Assembly (NCBI GenBank): GCA_963799365.1
Contig: CAWCWV010000016.1
Coordinates: 496,001-560,000, forward strand
DNA length: 64,000 nucleotides
Direction of reading: 5' to 3'
DNA from: Marinirhabdus sp963799365
GTDB lineage: Bacteria > Bacteroidota > Bacteroidia > Flavobacteriales > Flavobacteriaceae
Each line of letters begins with the position of its first letter. Positions within the stretch are counted from its first letter, which is position 1. The notes under the pieces are model-generated. The model was not told where the DNA came from. It did no database searches and saw nothing but the letters and a program-made list of their open reading frames with translations. Positions 43,901-51,059 of this stretch are shown in pieces. The position numbers and the translations under genes were made by a program.

Positions 43901-44630
43901 TAATCGTGTAAATCTTAGTTATATTAATGGTAGTGTTGGTTTAGAAAGGGATTCAGATTATGGAAGTTTTTTTCAGTTTAAATTTGAAATAGAAAGCGTG
44001 GAAATTTTTAGGAATGGAGATAATTTTTTCAACCAGCAATTATCAACAGATTTAGGAACACGTCGCTTCTTTGCAAAACCTAATGTAACCTATACCTACG
44101 AGAATTTCGACAGTAAACTTATTCCTACCAAAGGAATGTCTTTTACTGCAAACGTTGGTGGGATAGATGCTTTTGAAAGCGAAAACCTCACTGGGTTCTT
44201 GAAAAGTTCAGTTACTTTTTATAATTCATTGCTAAGCAATAACAGACTGGTGTTAAAGACCAATGCCAGAACACATTTGTTAGTGGGAGATACTCCTATG
44301 TTTTATCAAAGTCCGCAATTAGGAGCGGCTACGGGACTTCGTGGCTATAGAAATGAGCGCTTTACAGGAAAACAAAGTTTTTTGGGTAATGCAGACCTTA
44401 GTTATCGATTTCAGCAAATGAAAACTTTCTTATTTCCAGTTACATTTATAGTATATGGAGGGTATGACATAGGTCGTGTTTGGATAGAAAATGATATCAG
44501 CAACTCCTGGTATAGTTCTTATGGTGGTGGTTTGTATGTGCGTTGGACAAATGCTATTAAGGCAAATGTGAGCACTTTTTATGGGGATGAAGGCGTGCGT
44601 TTACAATTTGGACTTGGTTTTACTTATTAA
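40959..44630 (+). CDS. degenerate-phosphatase / CotH-like / Omp85-barrel lipoprotein, copy 2
   Basis: 1223 residues, lipoprotein signal LLLFIVVLFQSC. Collinear with copy 1 throughout. The phosphatase motifs are lost one by one: YLVGDAG is FIAGNTYK, FLGDNIYP is FIGNSING, GNHEWY is GKFEWRYD and GHEH is GLEQ, although MTHPIF and the LPGVASLL segment persist. In contrast the CotH-like motifs are better preserved than in copy 1: FDMLIGDWDRHSDQWRW and PIPRDRDQVFANFDG. The barrel again has GLRGYRNERFTG. So this is probably a pseudophosphatase with a possibly working second domain. The 3' end overlaps the convergent lipoprotein gene by 11 bp. Confidence 0.8.
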   Translation: MQKKYAPILLLFIVVLFQSCAIRGVMLDEKRAENTTYDTANIVNSFFIAGNTYKNDTVFTSDLNRTVLANPSKEKRLIFIGNSINGKDSLSVKADLDAKIQQMKLLDITANVVPGKFEWRYDQLNGLEFIEDYLEKKLGAERDILTPNNGCPLESIEIGEDIQLIVIDSQWYLENWDTHPKFNDKCQIKTREKLLAEVRGEIKKSANKIILVAMTHPIFTNGFHAGRFSFRDHIFPLQGNIPLPGVASLLLQIRSQGGTSVQDRFNKRYNELASELKDILNEPTHRILILSGLEQNLQYIEQHPFKQIVSGGGSETKPVGISDNGIFSYGGNGFATVDVLEDGSVWTSFYATSATKDAEVLFKHKVFDAVKKPNLDAIQERFPEYVEAAVYEDEAVEKSDFFQSFWGQHYRHVYGTKVKAPTAVLDTLYGGLEVVRPGGGNQTKSLRLVTKDGKEYNMRALKKSAVQFLENTAFKGVDGKKYFTNTVPEDLILDFYTAAHPYAAFAIPEIAKAAEVFYTTPELYYVPKQKRLGKYNEEYGDQLFMIVERPTEDFKNRKSFGYPDDVESTDDLLETLRDDEDYIVNEEAYIRARIFDMLIGDWDRHSDQWRWAEFENEIGKKEFVPIPRDRDQVFANFDGSFLNALRKIMGSANQFGVYGDDIKDVRWFNEAGSKLDRALIKRSDKSVWMEQASFLQNAISEETINNAFKMLPTEVQDTTISVIKKQFIARKENLKDIVERYFTEFMKFQMITGTDKDDLFEIERSTNGTTKIAAYRIKDGKKGEQLFERVFNSNETKEIWLYGLDDDDTFEVTGTAKNAILIRIIGGQNKDTYNIEEGKKIKVYDRKSKNSEIVERGGAHFRFTNFYQANLYDYTKKPKEKSTFNLSLLNNPDVGNAIGLSFVKDKNDFITNPYGKRTVLTINYQTITQGLAVAIEKGFAAIYGDFNLLVGGKYTSKNFTENFFGFGNDTQNFDEDLSLDFNRVNLSYINGSVGLERDSDYGSFFQFKFEIESVEIFRNGDNFFNQQLSTDLGTRRFFAKPNVTYTYENFDSKLIPTKGMSFTANVGGIDAFESENLTGFLKSSVTFYNSLLSNNRLVLKTNARTHLLVGDTPMFYQSPQLGAATGLRGYRNERFTGKQSFLGNADLSYRFQQMKTFLFPVTFIVYGGYDIGRVWIENDISNSWYSSYGGGLYVRWTNAIKANVSTFYGDEGVRLQFGLGFTY

Positions 44631-45480
44631 GTTGAAATTCATACACATTACCCCCTAAAATTCCATTTTGTTCATCGGCAATATAGAGTGTATTTGCGTC
44701 TTTAAAACAGACACTTTCTTTTTGTGAACGATGGTCTAGGTCTATTTCTTCTATACCTCCACTAAAGAAGTCGTCTTTTTTATAGTTTTTTAATAACCAT
44801 ATTTTGGAGTTGCTTAAAAGCACTACCATTCCCGTTTTAAAATTTATAGTTGCACTGGTAATTTGGCAATTGTTCTTGTTATTGCATGTTTTATAGGTAC
44901 TTACAAGTTGGGCTATGTGTTTACCTGGGGTATCGGGAAGCTTGTACAATTTTACGGTACCATCGAAGTTGGAACTTCTGTTTTTGGTGAAAAGATAAAA
45001 ATGATCGTTGAGGTGTATAAAGCTTTCTACATCAAAATTGCGGTCTTTTTGTTTGGGAGGGAATTCTGTTTGATCTTCGTATCTGAAGGTGGTGGTGTAA
45101 ACTGTAATTTGCTCTTTGTCTTCAGTTACAGACGGCACTTTGTAAATAGCTAGTTCTTTACGTTTGTTATTATTATTGCCAAAGTCACCAATATAGAGGT
45201 TGCCATCTTTGTCCACAGCCATATCTTCCCAGTCTTTGTTTTGAATTCCGTTGAGATTTATGGTTTCTTCAATATTTTGAGTTTCTGGATTGAAACCAAA
45301 CAAGGTAGCAGCGTTGTTAGAATCTGAAACTGCCCAGATAAGATCACTATGCGGAATTTTTTCAATCCCACTAATTTCCTCTAAAGAAGAAGGTAAGGAG
45401 GCAGTGATCGTTAATTTTCCGAAATCTTGGCAACTGCTTACTGTAACCGATATGAAAAAAAGAAAAACTAGTTTATACAT
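44620..45480 (-). CDS. lipoprotein with beta-propeller (SdiA-regulated-like)
   Basis: 286 residues; lipoprotein signal LFFISVTVSSC. The body looks like a beta-propeller: ISGIEKIPHSDLIWAVSDSNN, DWEDMAVDKDGNLYIGDFGNN, VESFIHLNDHFYLFTKNR and a closing QKESVCFKDANTLYIADE. Many Bacteroidota SdiA-regulated-like lipoproteins have this order. Function unknown. Convergent with, and overlapping by 11 bp, the copy 2 gene. Confidence 0.65.
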   Translation of the reverse strand: MYKLVFLFFISVTVSSCQDFGKLTITASLPSSLEEISGIEKIPHSDLIWAVSDSNNAATLFGFNPETQNIEETINLNGIQNKDWEDMAVDKDGNLYIGDFGNNNNKRKELAIYKVPSVTEDKEQITVYTTTFRYEDQTEFPPKQKDRNFDVESFIHLNDHFYLFTKNRSSNFDGTVKLYKLPDTPGKHIAQLVSTYKTCNNKNNCQITSATINFKTGMVVLLSNSKIWLLKNYKKDDFFSGGIEEIDLDHRSQKESVCFKDANTLYIADEQNGILGGNVYEFQLNK

Positions 45481-45495
45481 AAATTGTAACTAAAA

Positions 45496-45540
45496 AACCT
45501 TCCAAAAGTATGGTGTAAAGTCACATACTAAAGGAAGGTT
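45496..45540 (-). terminator. dps terminator
   Basis: On the minus strand AACCTTCC (45540-45533) pairs with GGAAGGTT (45503-45496), and the inner AGTATG/CATACT blocks also pair. The stem is followed by a T run. Confidence 0.75.
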
Positions 45541-45561
45541 TATATGAAATATAAAAATTTT

Positions 45562-46056
45562 CTATTTAACTTCAGGATGTGTTTCACTGGTTTGCATGGC
45601 CCAGGCGTCTAGCATCCAGCTTGTTTTCTCAATATTTCCAATGTACGCACCAATCATATCTATTGTTCCTTCATCGCCTGCGGCATCGGCTTTTTTAATC
45701 ACTAGCCTCATTTGTTTTAAAATGGCTCCGTGATCTTTTAATAGGGTTTTCACCATTTCAATATCTTTCATTTCTGAAGGAGACTCTTTTAAATTTGAAA
45801 TTTTCAGATAGTCCGAATAGTTACTTACTGGTTGAAAACGCAACGTAAGAATACGTTCTGCAATTTCATCTACCTTCATTTTTGCATCATCATACATTTC
45901 TTCAAATTTTATATGAAGGTCGAAAAAACTTTTACCTACAATGTTCCAATGGAAATTTCGGAGTTTCTGATAGTATAAGTGATAATCGGCCAACAGTATG
46001 TCCAATTCTTTTGCCGTAGTTTTTATTTTGTCTTTATCTAAGTTTAAGTAATTCAT
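45562..46056 (-). CDS. dps: Dps-family ferritin-like DNA-protection protein
   Basis: 164 residues. LLADYHLYYQKLRNFHWNIVG, FFDLHIKFEEMYDD and KVDEIAERI carry the His, Asp and Glu residues of the inter-subunit ferroxidase site. Dps shells store iron, use up peroxide and shield DNA in stress. Monocistronic with its own promoter and terminator. Confidence 0.93.
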   Translation of the reverse strand: MNYLNLDKDKIKTTAKELDILLADYHLYYQKLRNFHWNIVGKSFFDLHIKFEEMYDDAKMKVDEIAERILTLRFQPVSNYSDYLKISNLKESPSEMKDIEMVKTLLKDHGAILKQMRLVIKKADAAGDEGTIDMIGAYIGNIEKTSWMLDAWAMQTSETHPEVK

Positions 46057-46083
46057 AGTTAGTTATTTATAATTATGTTTATA

Positions 46084-46114
46084 CAAAGATAACGTGCCTT
46101 TTATGGACAAACAA
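46084..46114 (-). promoter_or_regulatory. dps promoter
   Basis: On the minus strand TTG (46114-46112) and TATCTTTG (46091-46084) are 20 bp apart, matching the Bacteroidota -33/-7 consensus. The start codon is 27 bp downstream. Confidence 0.6.
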
Positions 46115-46250
46115 CCTTTGTAGCGAGTTTGGATTTTTTTTAACTGAAATTGGAACAGTTTTAAGAAACAGCTAAGACTTCAATTTTGGAAGAGATGGTT
46201 CCCATTTTTCTATTTTTAATAGTAGTTTTACCTTCAATAAAAATTAAGAT

Positions 46251-47033
46251 TTGAAAGAACTACTTATTACGGCCATAAAAGCAGCCATAGAAGCTGGTAA
46301 AGAAATAATGAAGGTATATGCTACGGACTTTAATGTAGAACATAAAGGAGACGATTCGCCACTTACTTTGGCAGATAAAAATGCCAATGATGTAATTAAT
46401 TCCTATTTACAGAAAACCAACATTCCTATAATTAGTGAAGAAAATAAACAGACGGATCATACCACAAGAAAAAATTGGGATCAATGTTGGATTGTTGATC
46501 CGCTGGATGGTACTAAAGAGTTCGTAAAGCGGAATGGTGAATTTACAGTGAACATAGCACTTATTAAAAATGGAAAGCCACTTTTAGGAGTTATTTATGT
46601 ACCGGTTTCTAAAGAGCTCTATTTTACCAATTCGGTAGGTTCTAAAAGTCATAAACATATTGTAGAGGATCATACTATTCATATTCGTGAGCTCCTTGAA
46701 ATAGCTCAGGAAATAAGACCTTTACAAGACAAAAATCCTCCTATAAAAGTAGTGGGAAGCAGGTCTCATTTAAATGAAGATACGAAAAATTTTATAGACA
46801 CACTTCAAGGTGAGGTGGAAATAGTGAGTAAGGGTAGCTCATTAAAGTTTTGTTTGGTCGCCGAAGGAAAAGCACATATGTACCCCAGATTTGCCCCAAC
46901 CATGGAATGGGATACTGCAGCTGGACATGCAATTTGCCAGGCCGTAGGGGTAAACGTATTAAAAACAACATCTGGCAAACCCTTAAAGTACAATAAGAAA
47001 AACTTGTTAAATCCGTATTTTTTGGTAGCGTAA
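46251..47033 (+). CDS. cysQ: 3'(2'),5'-bisphosphate nucleotidase
   Basis: 260 residues, inositol-monophosphatase fold. Visible: PLTLADKNANDVI with the first metal ligand region, IISEENK, WIVDPLDGTKEFVKRNGEFT (metal site) and the late MEWDTAAGHAI. CysQ removes the 3' phosphate of PAP, the by-product left when PAPS donates sulfate. The frame starts with TTG at 46251; no ATG fits the N-terminal helix, so TTG is probably real. First gene of cysQ-DUF2061-cysC, 2 bp from the next gene. Confidence 0.92.
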   Translation: MKELLITAIKAAIEAGKEIMKVYATDFNVEHKGDDSPLTLADKNANDVINSYLQKTNIPIISEENKQTDHTTRKNWDQCWIVDPLDGTKEFVKRNGEFTVNIALIKNGKPLLGVIYVPVSKELYFTNSVGSKSHKHIVEDHTIHIRELLEIAQEIRPLQDKNPPIKVVGSRSHLNEDTKNFIDTLQGEVEIVSKGSSLKFCLVAEGKAHMYPRFAPTMEWDTAAGHAICQAVGVNVLKTTSGKPLKYNKKNLLNPYFLVA

Positions 47034-47035
47034 CT

Positions 47036-47470
47036 ATGAGCGATACTTCCTATAAAAGACATATAGCAAAAACAATTACCTGGCGAATTATAGGAACCCT
47101 GGATACTATTTTGCTATCGTGGTTAATTACAGGAGATGCTTTTGTAGGTTTAAAAATTGGTTTGGTAGAAACTGTAACAAAGATGGTTTTGTACTTTTTT
47201 CACGAACGGATTTGGTACAAAATCAATCTCTCCAAAAAGGGTCGTATTTTAGCAAGTAGAAAACGTCACCTTGCAAAAACATTCACTTGGAGAGGCGTTG
47301 GAACATTAGACACCATATTAATTTCGTGGATCATAACTGGTAATCCGCTAACAGGGCTTAAAATTGGCTTTGCAGAAGTGATCACCAAAATGGTCTTGTA
47401 CTATTTGCACGAACGCGCATGGTATAAAGTAGATTTTGGGCTCGAAAAAAGAAGAAATAACGCCGCATGA
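47036..47470 (+). CDS. double DUF2061 membrane protein
   Basis: 144 residues made of two copies of DUF2061. Each has a basic (K/R)RH-(I/L)-AKT-(I/F)-TWR start, then GTLDTILLSWLITG or GTLDTILISWIITG, and a closing KMVLY-(F/Y)-(F/L)-HER-x-WYK. Each repeat would give two short membrane helices. The family is often encoded within sulfate-activation loci; its role is not known. Here it sits between cysQ (2 bp) and cysC (4-bp overlap), supporting a link to PAPS metabolism or sulfate handling at the membrane. Confidence 0.88.
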   Translation: MSDTSYKRHIAKTITWRIIGTLDTILLSWLITGDAFVGLKIGLVETVTKMVLYFFHERIWYKINLSKKGRILASRKRHLAKTFTWRGVGTLDTILISWIITGNPLTGLKIGFAEVITKMVLYYLHERAWYKVDFGLEKRRNNAA

Positions 47471-48051
47471 AAAATATAATTCCGCATCAATTTAATATTT
47501 CTAAGGAGCAAAGATCTCAATTAATGGGTCATGGAGCATTATTGATATGGTTTACGGGGCTTTCGGGTTCTGGTAAATCTACCATTGCCAATGCGGTTGA
47601 AGAAGCACTTTATAAAAAGAATGTGCACTCATACACCCTGGATGGCGACAATGTAAGAAAGGGGTTAAACAATAATCTTTCTTTTACGGCAGAAGACCGA
47701 ACCGAAAATATCCGTCGTATTTCAGAAGTTTCAAATCTTATGATAGATGCCGGCCTGGTAGTTTTAGCAGCATTTGTTTCTCCCTATGCAAAAGATAGAG
47801 CGGACGTTAAGCGAACGGTAGGAGATAGAAATTTTGTTGAAGTATTTATAAACACGCCAGTAGCCGAGTGTGAGCGCCGCGATGCAAAAGGATTGTATGC
47901 AAAGGCAAGAGCAGGAGAGATCACTAATTTTACAGGTGTTAACGCGCCTTACGAGGCACCAGTAGCTCCGGATGTTGAAATTGATACGACGATGGTTTCA
48001 GTTGAGGAAGCGGTTTCTTTAATTATGAAATGTATTGCTAAAAGGATTTGA
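47467..48051 (+). CDS. cysC: adenylylsulfate kinase
   Basis: 194 residues. P-loop WFTGLSGSGKSTIAN, DGDNVRKGLNNNLSFTAEDR and FVEVFINTPVAECERRDAKG mark APS kinase, which phosphorylates APS to PAPS. Separate from cysN here, unlike the fused NodQ form. Coupled to the DUF2061 gene by an ATGA overlap. The rest of the pathway (cysD, cysN) resumes after an inserted S23 gene and repeat arrays. Confidence 0.94.
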   Translation: MKNIIPHQFNISKEQRSQLMGHGALLIWFTGLSGSGKSTIANAVEEALYKKNVHSYTLDGDNVRKGLNNNLSFTAEDRTENIRRISEVSNLMIDAGLVVLAAFVSPYAKDRADVKRTVGDRNFVEVFINTPVAECERRDAKGLYAKARAGEITNFTGVNAPYEAPVAPDVEIDTTMVSVEEAVSLIMKCIAKRI

Positions 48052-48052
48052 T

Positions 48053-48163
48053 AGTTTGTGAATTTGTGAATTAGTGAATTAGTGAATTAGTGAATTAGTG
48101 AATGTGTGAATAGTTGAGTATGTAAATAGGTGAATAGGTGAATTTGTGAATAAGTATATGATT
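48053..48163. repeat. GTGAATTA word array before the four-helix-bundle gene
   Basis: GTGAATTA / GTGAATAG words are repeated about ten times from the cysC stop codon to the next start. It is the left flank of the inserted S23 gene; the right flank carries the same words. Confidence 0.75.
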
Positions 48164-48511
48164 ATGAAATCACATAATGATTTGAAAGTTTATCAGGAAT
48201 CGATGGATTTGGTAACTCAAGTTTATGAGATTACCACTAATTTTCCCGAGTCAGAAAAATTTGGACTTATAAGCCAGATGCGCCGTTCAGCCGTCTCTAT
48301 TCCCTCGAATATTTCGGAAGGAGCTGCGCGGGAATCAAAGAAGGAATTTAAAAGATTTTTATATATCAGTTTAGGTTCCGCTGCTGAGTTGGAAACACAA
48401 TTAGAAATTTCAAAAAGACTACATTTTATTATTGACTTCAAAGATTTAAAAGATAAAATATTTTACATAAAGCGAATGCTAATAAAACTAATCCAAACTT
48501 TGAAAGATTAA
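48164..48511 (+). CDS. four-helix bundle protein (S23 / 23S rRNA IVS family)
   Basis: About 115 residues. HNDLKVYQESMDLVTQVYEIT, FGLISQMRRSAVSIPSNISEG and the helix of SLGSAAELETQLEISKRL are the family hallmarks. Members occur in rRNA intervening sequences and, in Bacteroidota, alone between genes; related Avd proteins help diversity-generating retroelements. Start choice: ATG at 48164, with other in-frame starts at 48158 and 48146 (GTG) that fall in the repeat. It splits the cys module and is flanked on both sides by the same repeat word, which suggests insertion as a unit. Confidence 0.88.
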   Translation: MKSHNDLKVYQESMDLVTQVYEITTNFPESEKFGLISQMRRSAVSIPSNISEGAARESKKEFKRFLYISLGSAAELETQLEISKRLHFIIDFKDLKDKIFYIKRMLIKLIQTLKD

Positions 48512-48519
48512 ATGTTAAC

Positions 48520-48790
48520 GGGTGAATAGGTGAGTATGTGAATTAGTGAATTAGTGAATTAGTGAGTATGTGAATAAGTGAGTAGGTGAGTAGGTGAGTA
48601 GGTGAATAGGTGAGTAGGTGAGTAGGTGAGTAGGTGAATATGTGAATATGTGAATTGGTGAATATATGAATTAATGAATGGATGAATAAGTGAATAGGTG
48701 AATGTGTGAATAGGTGAGTATTTGTATGAATTAATACAAACTAACAAACTCACACATTCACATATTCACAAACAAACTAACAAACTCATA
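48520..48790. repeat. long GTGAATAG / GTGAGTAG array with an inverted tail
   Basis: Over 20 degenerate copies of an 8-bp word (GTGAGTAG, GTGAATAG, GTGAATTA) run to about 48725. A tail made of the complementary words (CACATTCACATATTCACA, about 48751-48769) follows, so the transcript could form a long hairpin. It lies between the S23 gene and cysD. Confidence 0.75.
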
Positions 48791-48798
48791 TAAAAAAA

Positions 48799-49704
48799 AT
48801 GAGCAAATATTATTTAAATTATTTAGACGAGTTAGAATCTGAAGCTATTTACATTCTTCGAGAAGTATGGGCGCAGTTTGAAAATCCTGTGATTTTATTT
48901 TCTGGGGGAAAAGATTCTATTTTAGTAACACATCTGGCACGTAAGGCATTTTATCCTTCTAAAATTCCGTTTCCATTGATGCACGTAGATACAGGGCATA
49001 ATTTTCCTGAAACCATCCAATTTCGGGACGATCTGGTAGATTCTTTAGGCGTAAAACTTATCGTAGGTTCTGTTCAGGAAAGCATTGACCAAGGACGTGT
49101 GGCCGAAGAACGAGGTAAAAACGCAACCAGAAATGCATTGCAGATTACCACGTTGCTAGATGCTATTGAAACAAACCGAATAGACTGTGCCATAGGTGGT
49201 GGAAGAAGAGATGAAGAAAAAGCCCGCGCCAAAGAGCGTTTCTTTTCGCACAGAGACGATTTTGGACAATGGGATCCAAAAAATCAGCGTCCGGAATTAT
49301 GGAATATTTTAAACGGAAAACATTTTGAAGGGGAACACTTTAGGGCGTTTCCAATTAGTAACTGGACCGAAATGGATGTGTGGAATTATATCCTGAGAGA
49401 AAACATTCGTATTCCATCACTTTATTACGCACACGATAGAGAAGTGGTGTGGCGACAAGACTCCTGGATCCCTGTTTCAGAATTTTTGAAATTGGAAGAA
49501 GGTGAAAAAGTGGAAAAGAAAAAAATACGCTTTAGAACTTTAGGAGACATCACCATTACAGGTGGTATTGAATCTGATGCTGACACCCTGGAAAAAATTG
49601 CCTTGGAAGTTTCAGCAATGAAACAAACCGAACGCGGTAACAGAAGCGACGATAAACGAAGTGAAACGGCGATGGAGGATAGGAAAAGGCAAGGCTATTT
49701 CTAA
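48799..49704 (+). CDS. cysD: sulfate adenylyltransferase subunit 2
   Basis: 301 residues, the usual length. The N-type ATP pyrophosphatase loop VILFSGGKDSILVTHLARK, the MHVDTGHNFPETI segment and CAIGGGRRDEEKARAKERFFS identify CysD. With the GTPase CysN it makes APS from sulfate and ATP. Start ATG is clear after the repeat array. cysN follows 60 bp downstream, separated by a GC-rich hairpin. Confidence 0.95.
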   Translation: MSKYYLNYLDELESEAIYILREVWAQFENPVILFSGGKDSILVTHLARKAFYPSKIPFPLMHVDTGHNFPETIQFRDDLVDSLGVKLIVGSVQESIDQGRVAEERGKNATRNALQITTLLDAIETNRIDCAIGGGRRDEEKARAKERFFSHRDDFGQWDPKNQRPELWNILNGKHFEGEHFRAFPISNWTEMDVWNYILRENIRIPSLYYAHDREVVWRQDSWIPVSEFLKLEEGEKVEKKKIRFRTLGDITITGGIESDADTLEKIALEVSAMKQTERGNRSDDKRSETAMEDRKRQGYF

Positions 49705-49710
49705 CTGAAT

Positions 49711-49735
49711 TCCCCCTTTGAAGGGGGTTAGGGGG
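49711..49735. repeat. GC-rich palindromic repeat between cysD and cysN
   Basis: CCCCCTTTGAAGGGGG is a perfect palindromic hairpin, followed by TTAGGGGGAT. It resembles the small GC-rich hairpins at 10164, 10264 and the right edge of the window. Confidence 0.5.
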
Positions 49736-49764
49736 ATGTTTTTACGATTAATAATACAATAAAA

Positions 49765-51021
49765 ATGAAACTAGACACCAACCAACTATTAAGATTCACC
49801 ACCGCAGGAAGCGTAGACGACGGAAAGAGCACGCTTATTGGGCGTTTGTTATACGATAGTAAATCTATTTTTGAAGACCAGTTGGCGGCAGTAGAGACTA
49901 CCAGCAAGCGCAAGGGTCACGAAGGAGTAGACCTGGCATTGTTTACAGATGGCCTCAAAGACGAACGTGAGCAAGGAATTACCATTGATGTAGCTTATAG
50001 ATACTTTACCACTCCAAAGCGAAAGTTTATTATAGCAGATACGCCTGGGCATATTCAGTATACACGTAATATGGTCACGGGAGCTTCTACGGCAAACGCG
50101 GCACTTATTTTAATCGATGCACGGCACGGAGTCATTGAGCAGACCAAACGGCATGCATTTATTGCTTCGTTACTGCAAATTCCTCATATAATTGTTTGTG
50201 TTAACAAAATGGATCTGGTAGATTTTTCCGAACAGGTGTATGATGATATTGTGACGCAATTTGAGAGTTTTTCTTCTAAACTATATGTAAAAGACATTCA
50301 ATTTTTACCAATTAGTGCTTTATTAGGGGACAATGTGGTAAATAGAAGCGAGCATATGGATTGGTACAAAGGAGCGCCTTTGTTGTACTCCTTGGAGACA
50401 CTTCATATTAGTAGCGATCTTAATAAAATTGATGCCCGTTTCCCGGTGCAAACGGTTTTGCGACCACAATCTGAAGACTTTATAGATTATAGAGGCTATG
50501 CAGGCCGAGTAGCCAGCGGAATTTTTAGACCAGGAGATGAAGTATCGGTATTGCCATCGGGATTTACATCAACAATTAAAACAATAGATACTATAGAAGG
50601 CCAGCTGGAACAAGCGTTTGCACCTATGTCTGTGTCTATGACGTTGGAAGACGATATAGATATTAGTCGCGGCGATATGATTGTGAAAAAGAACAACCAA
50701 CCAAAACCAGTACAGGAGTTTGATGCTATGCTATGCTGGTTGCATAACGATACTGCGAGACCTCGCACTAAATTTACCGTTTTGCATACCAGTAACGAAC
50801 AGAAAGCAATGATCAAGGAGGTGGTTTACAAGATAGATATAAACACCTATGCGCGGAACGAGGAAGACAAAAACCTGAGTATGAATGACATTGCCCGTGT
50901 AAAAATTAGAACCACAAGACCTCTTATGCTCGATGAATACCGCGACAATCGAATTACAGGTAGTTTTGTGCTTATTGATGATACCACGCACGAAACTGTT
51001 GCGGCGGGAATGATTATGTAG
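49765..51021 (+). CDS. cysN: sulfate adenylyltransferase subunit 1 (GTPase)
   Basis: 418 residues. G1 GSVDDGKSTLIGRLLYDSK, G3 DTPGHIQYTRNMVTGAS and G4 NKMDLV are complete; EF-Tu-like beta domains follow. There is no C-terminal APS kinase, in keeping with the separate cysC. Last gene of the sulfate-activation set. It lies only 38 bp before the pyruvyltransferase gene of the glycan cluster, so the two may be read together. Confidence 0.95.
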   Translation: MKLDTNQLLRFTTAGSVDDGKSTLIGRLLYDSKSIFEDQLAAVETTSKRKGHEGVDLALFTDGLKDEREQGITIDVAYRYFTTPKRKFIIADTPGHIQYTRNMVTGASTANAALILIDARHGVIEQTKRHAFIASLLQIPHIIVCVNKMDLVDFSEQVYDDIVTQFESFSSKLYVKDIQFLPISALLGDNVVNRSEHMDWYKGAPLLYSLETLHISSDLNKIDARFPVQTVLRPQSEDFIDYRGYAGRVASGIFRPGDEVSVLPSGFTSTIKTIDTIEGQLEQAFAPMSVSMTLEDDIDISRGDMIVKKNNQPKPVQEFDAMLCWLHNDTARPRTKFTVLHTSNEQKAMIKEVVYKIDINTYARNEEDKNLSMNDIARVKIRTTRPLMLDEYRDNRITGSFVLIDDTTHETVAAGMIM

Positions 51022-51059
51022 TACAATTTGTATCTTACAGCGCACATGAGTTGCAAACT

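Noticed and set aside
48559..48753. 64-codon open frame on the minus strand with HxFTYS repeats
   Set aside because: It only translates the GTGAATAG/GTGAGTAG array backwards; no start signal, no protein-like composition.
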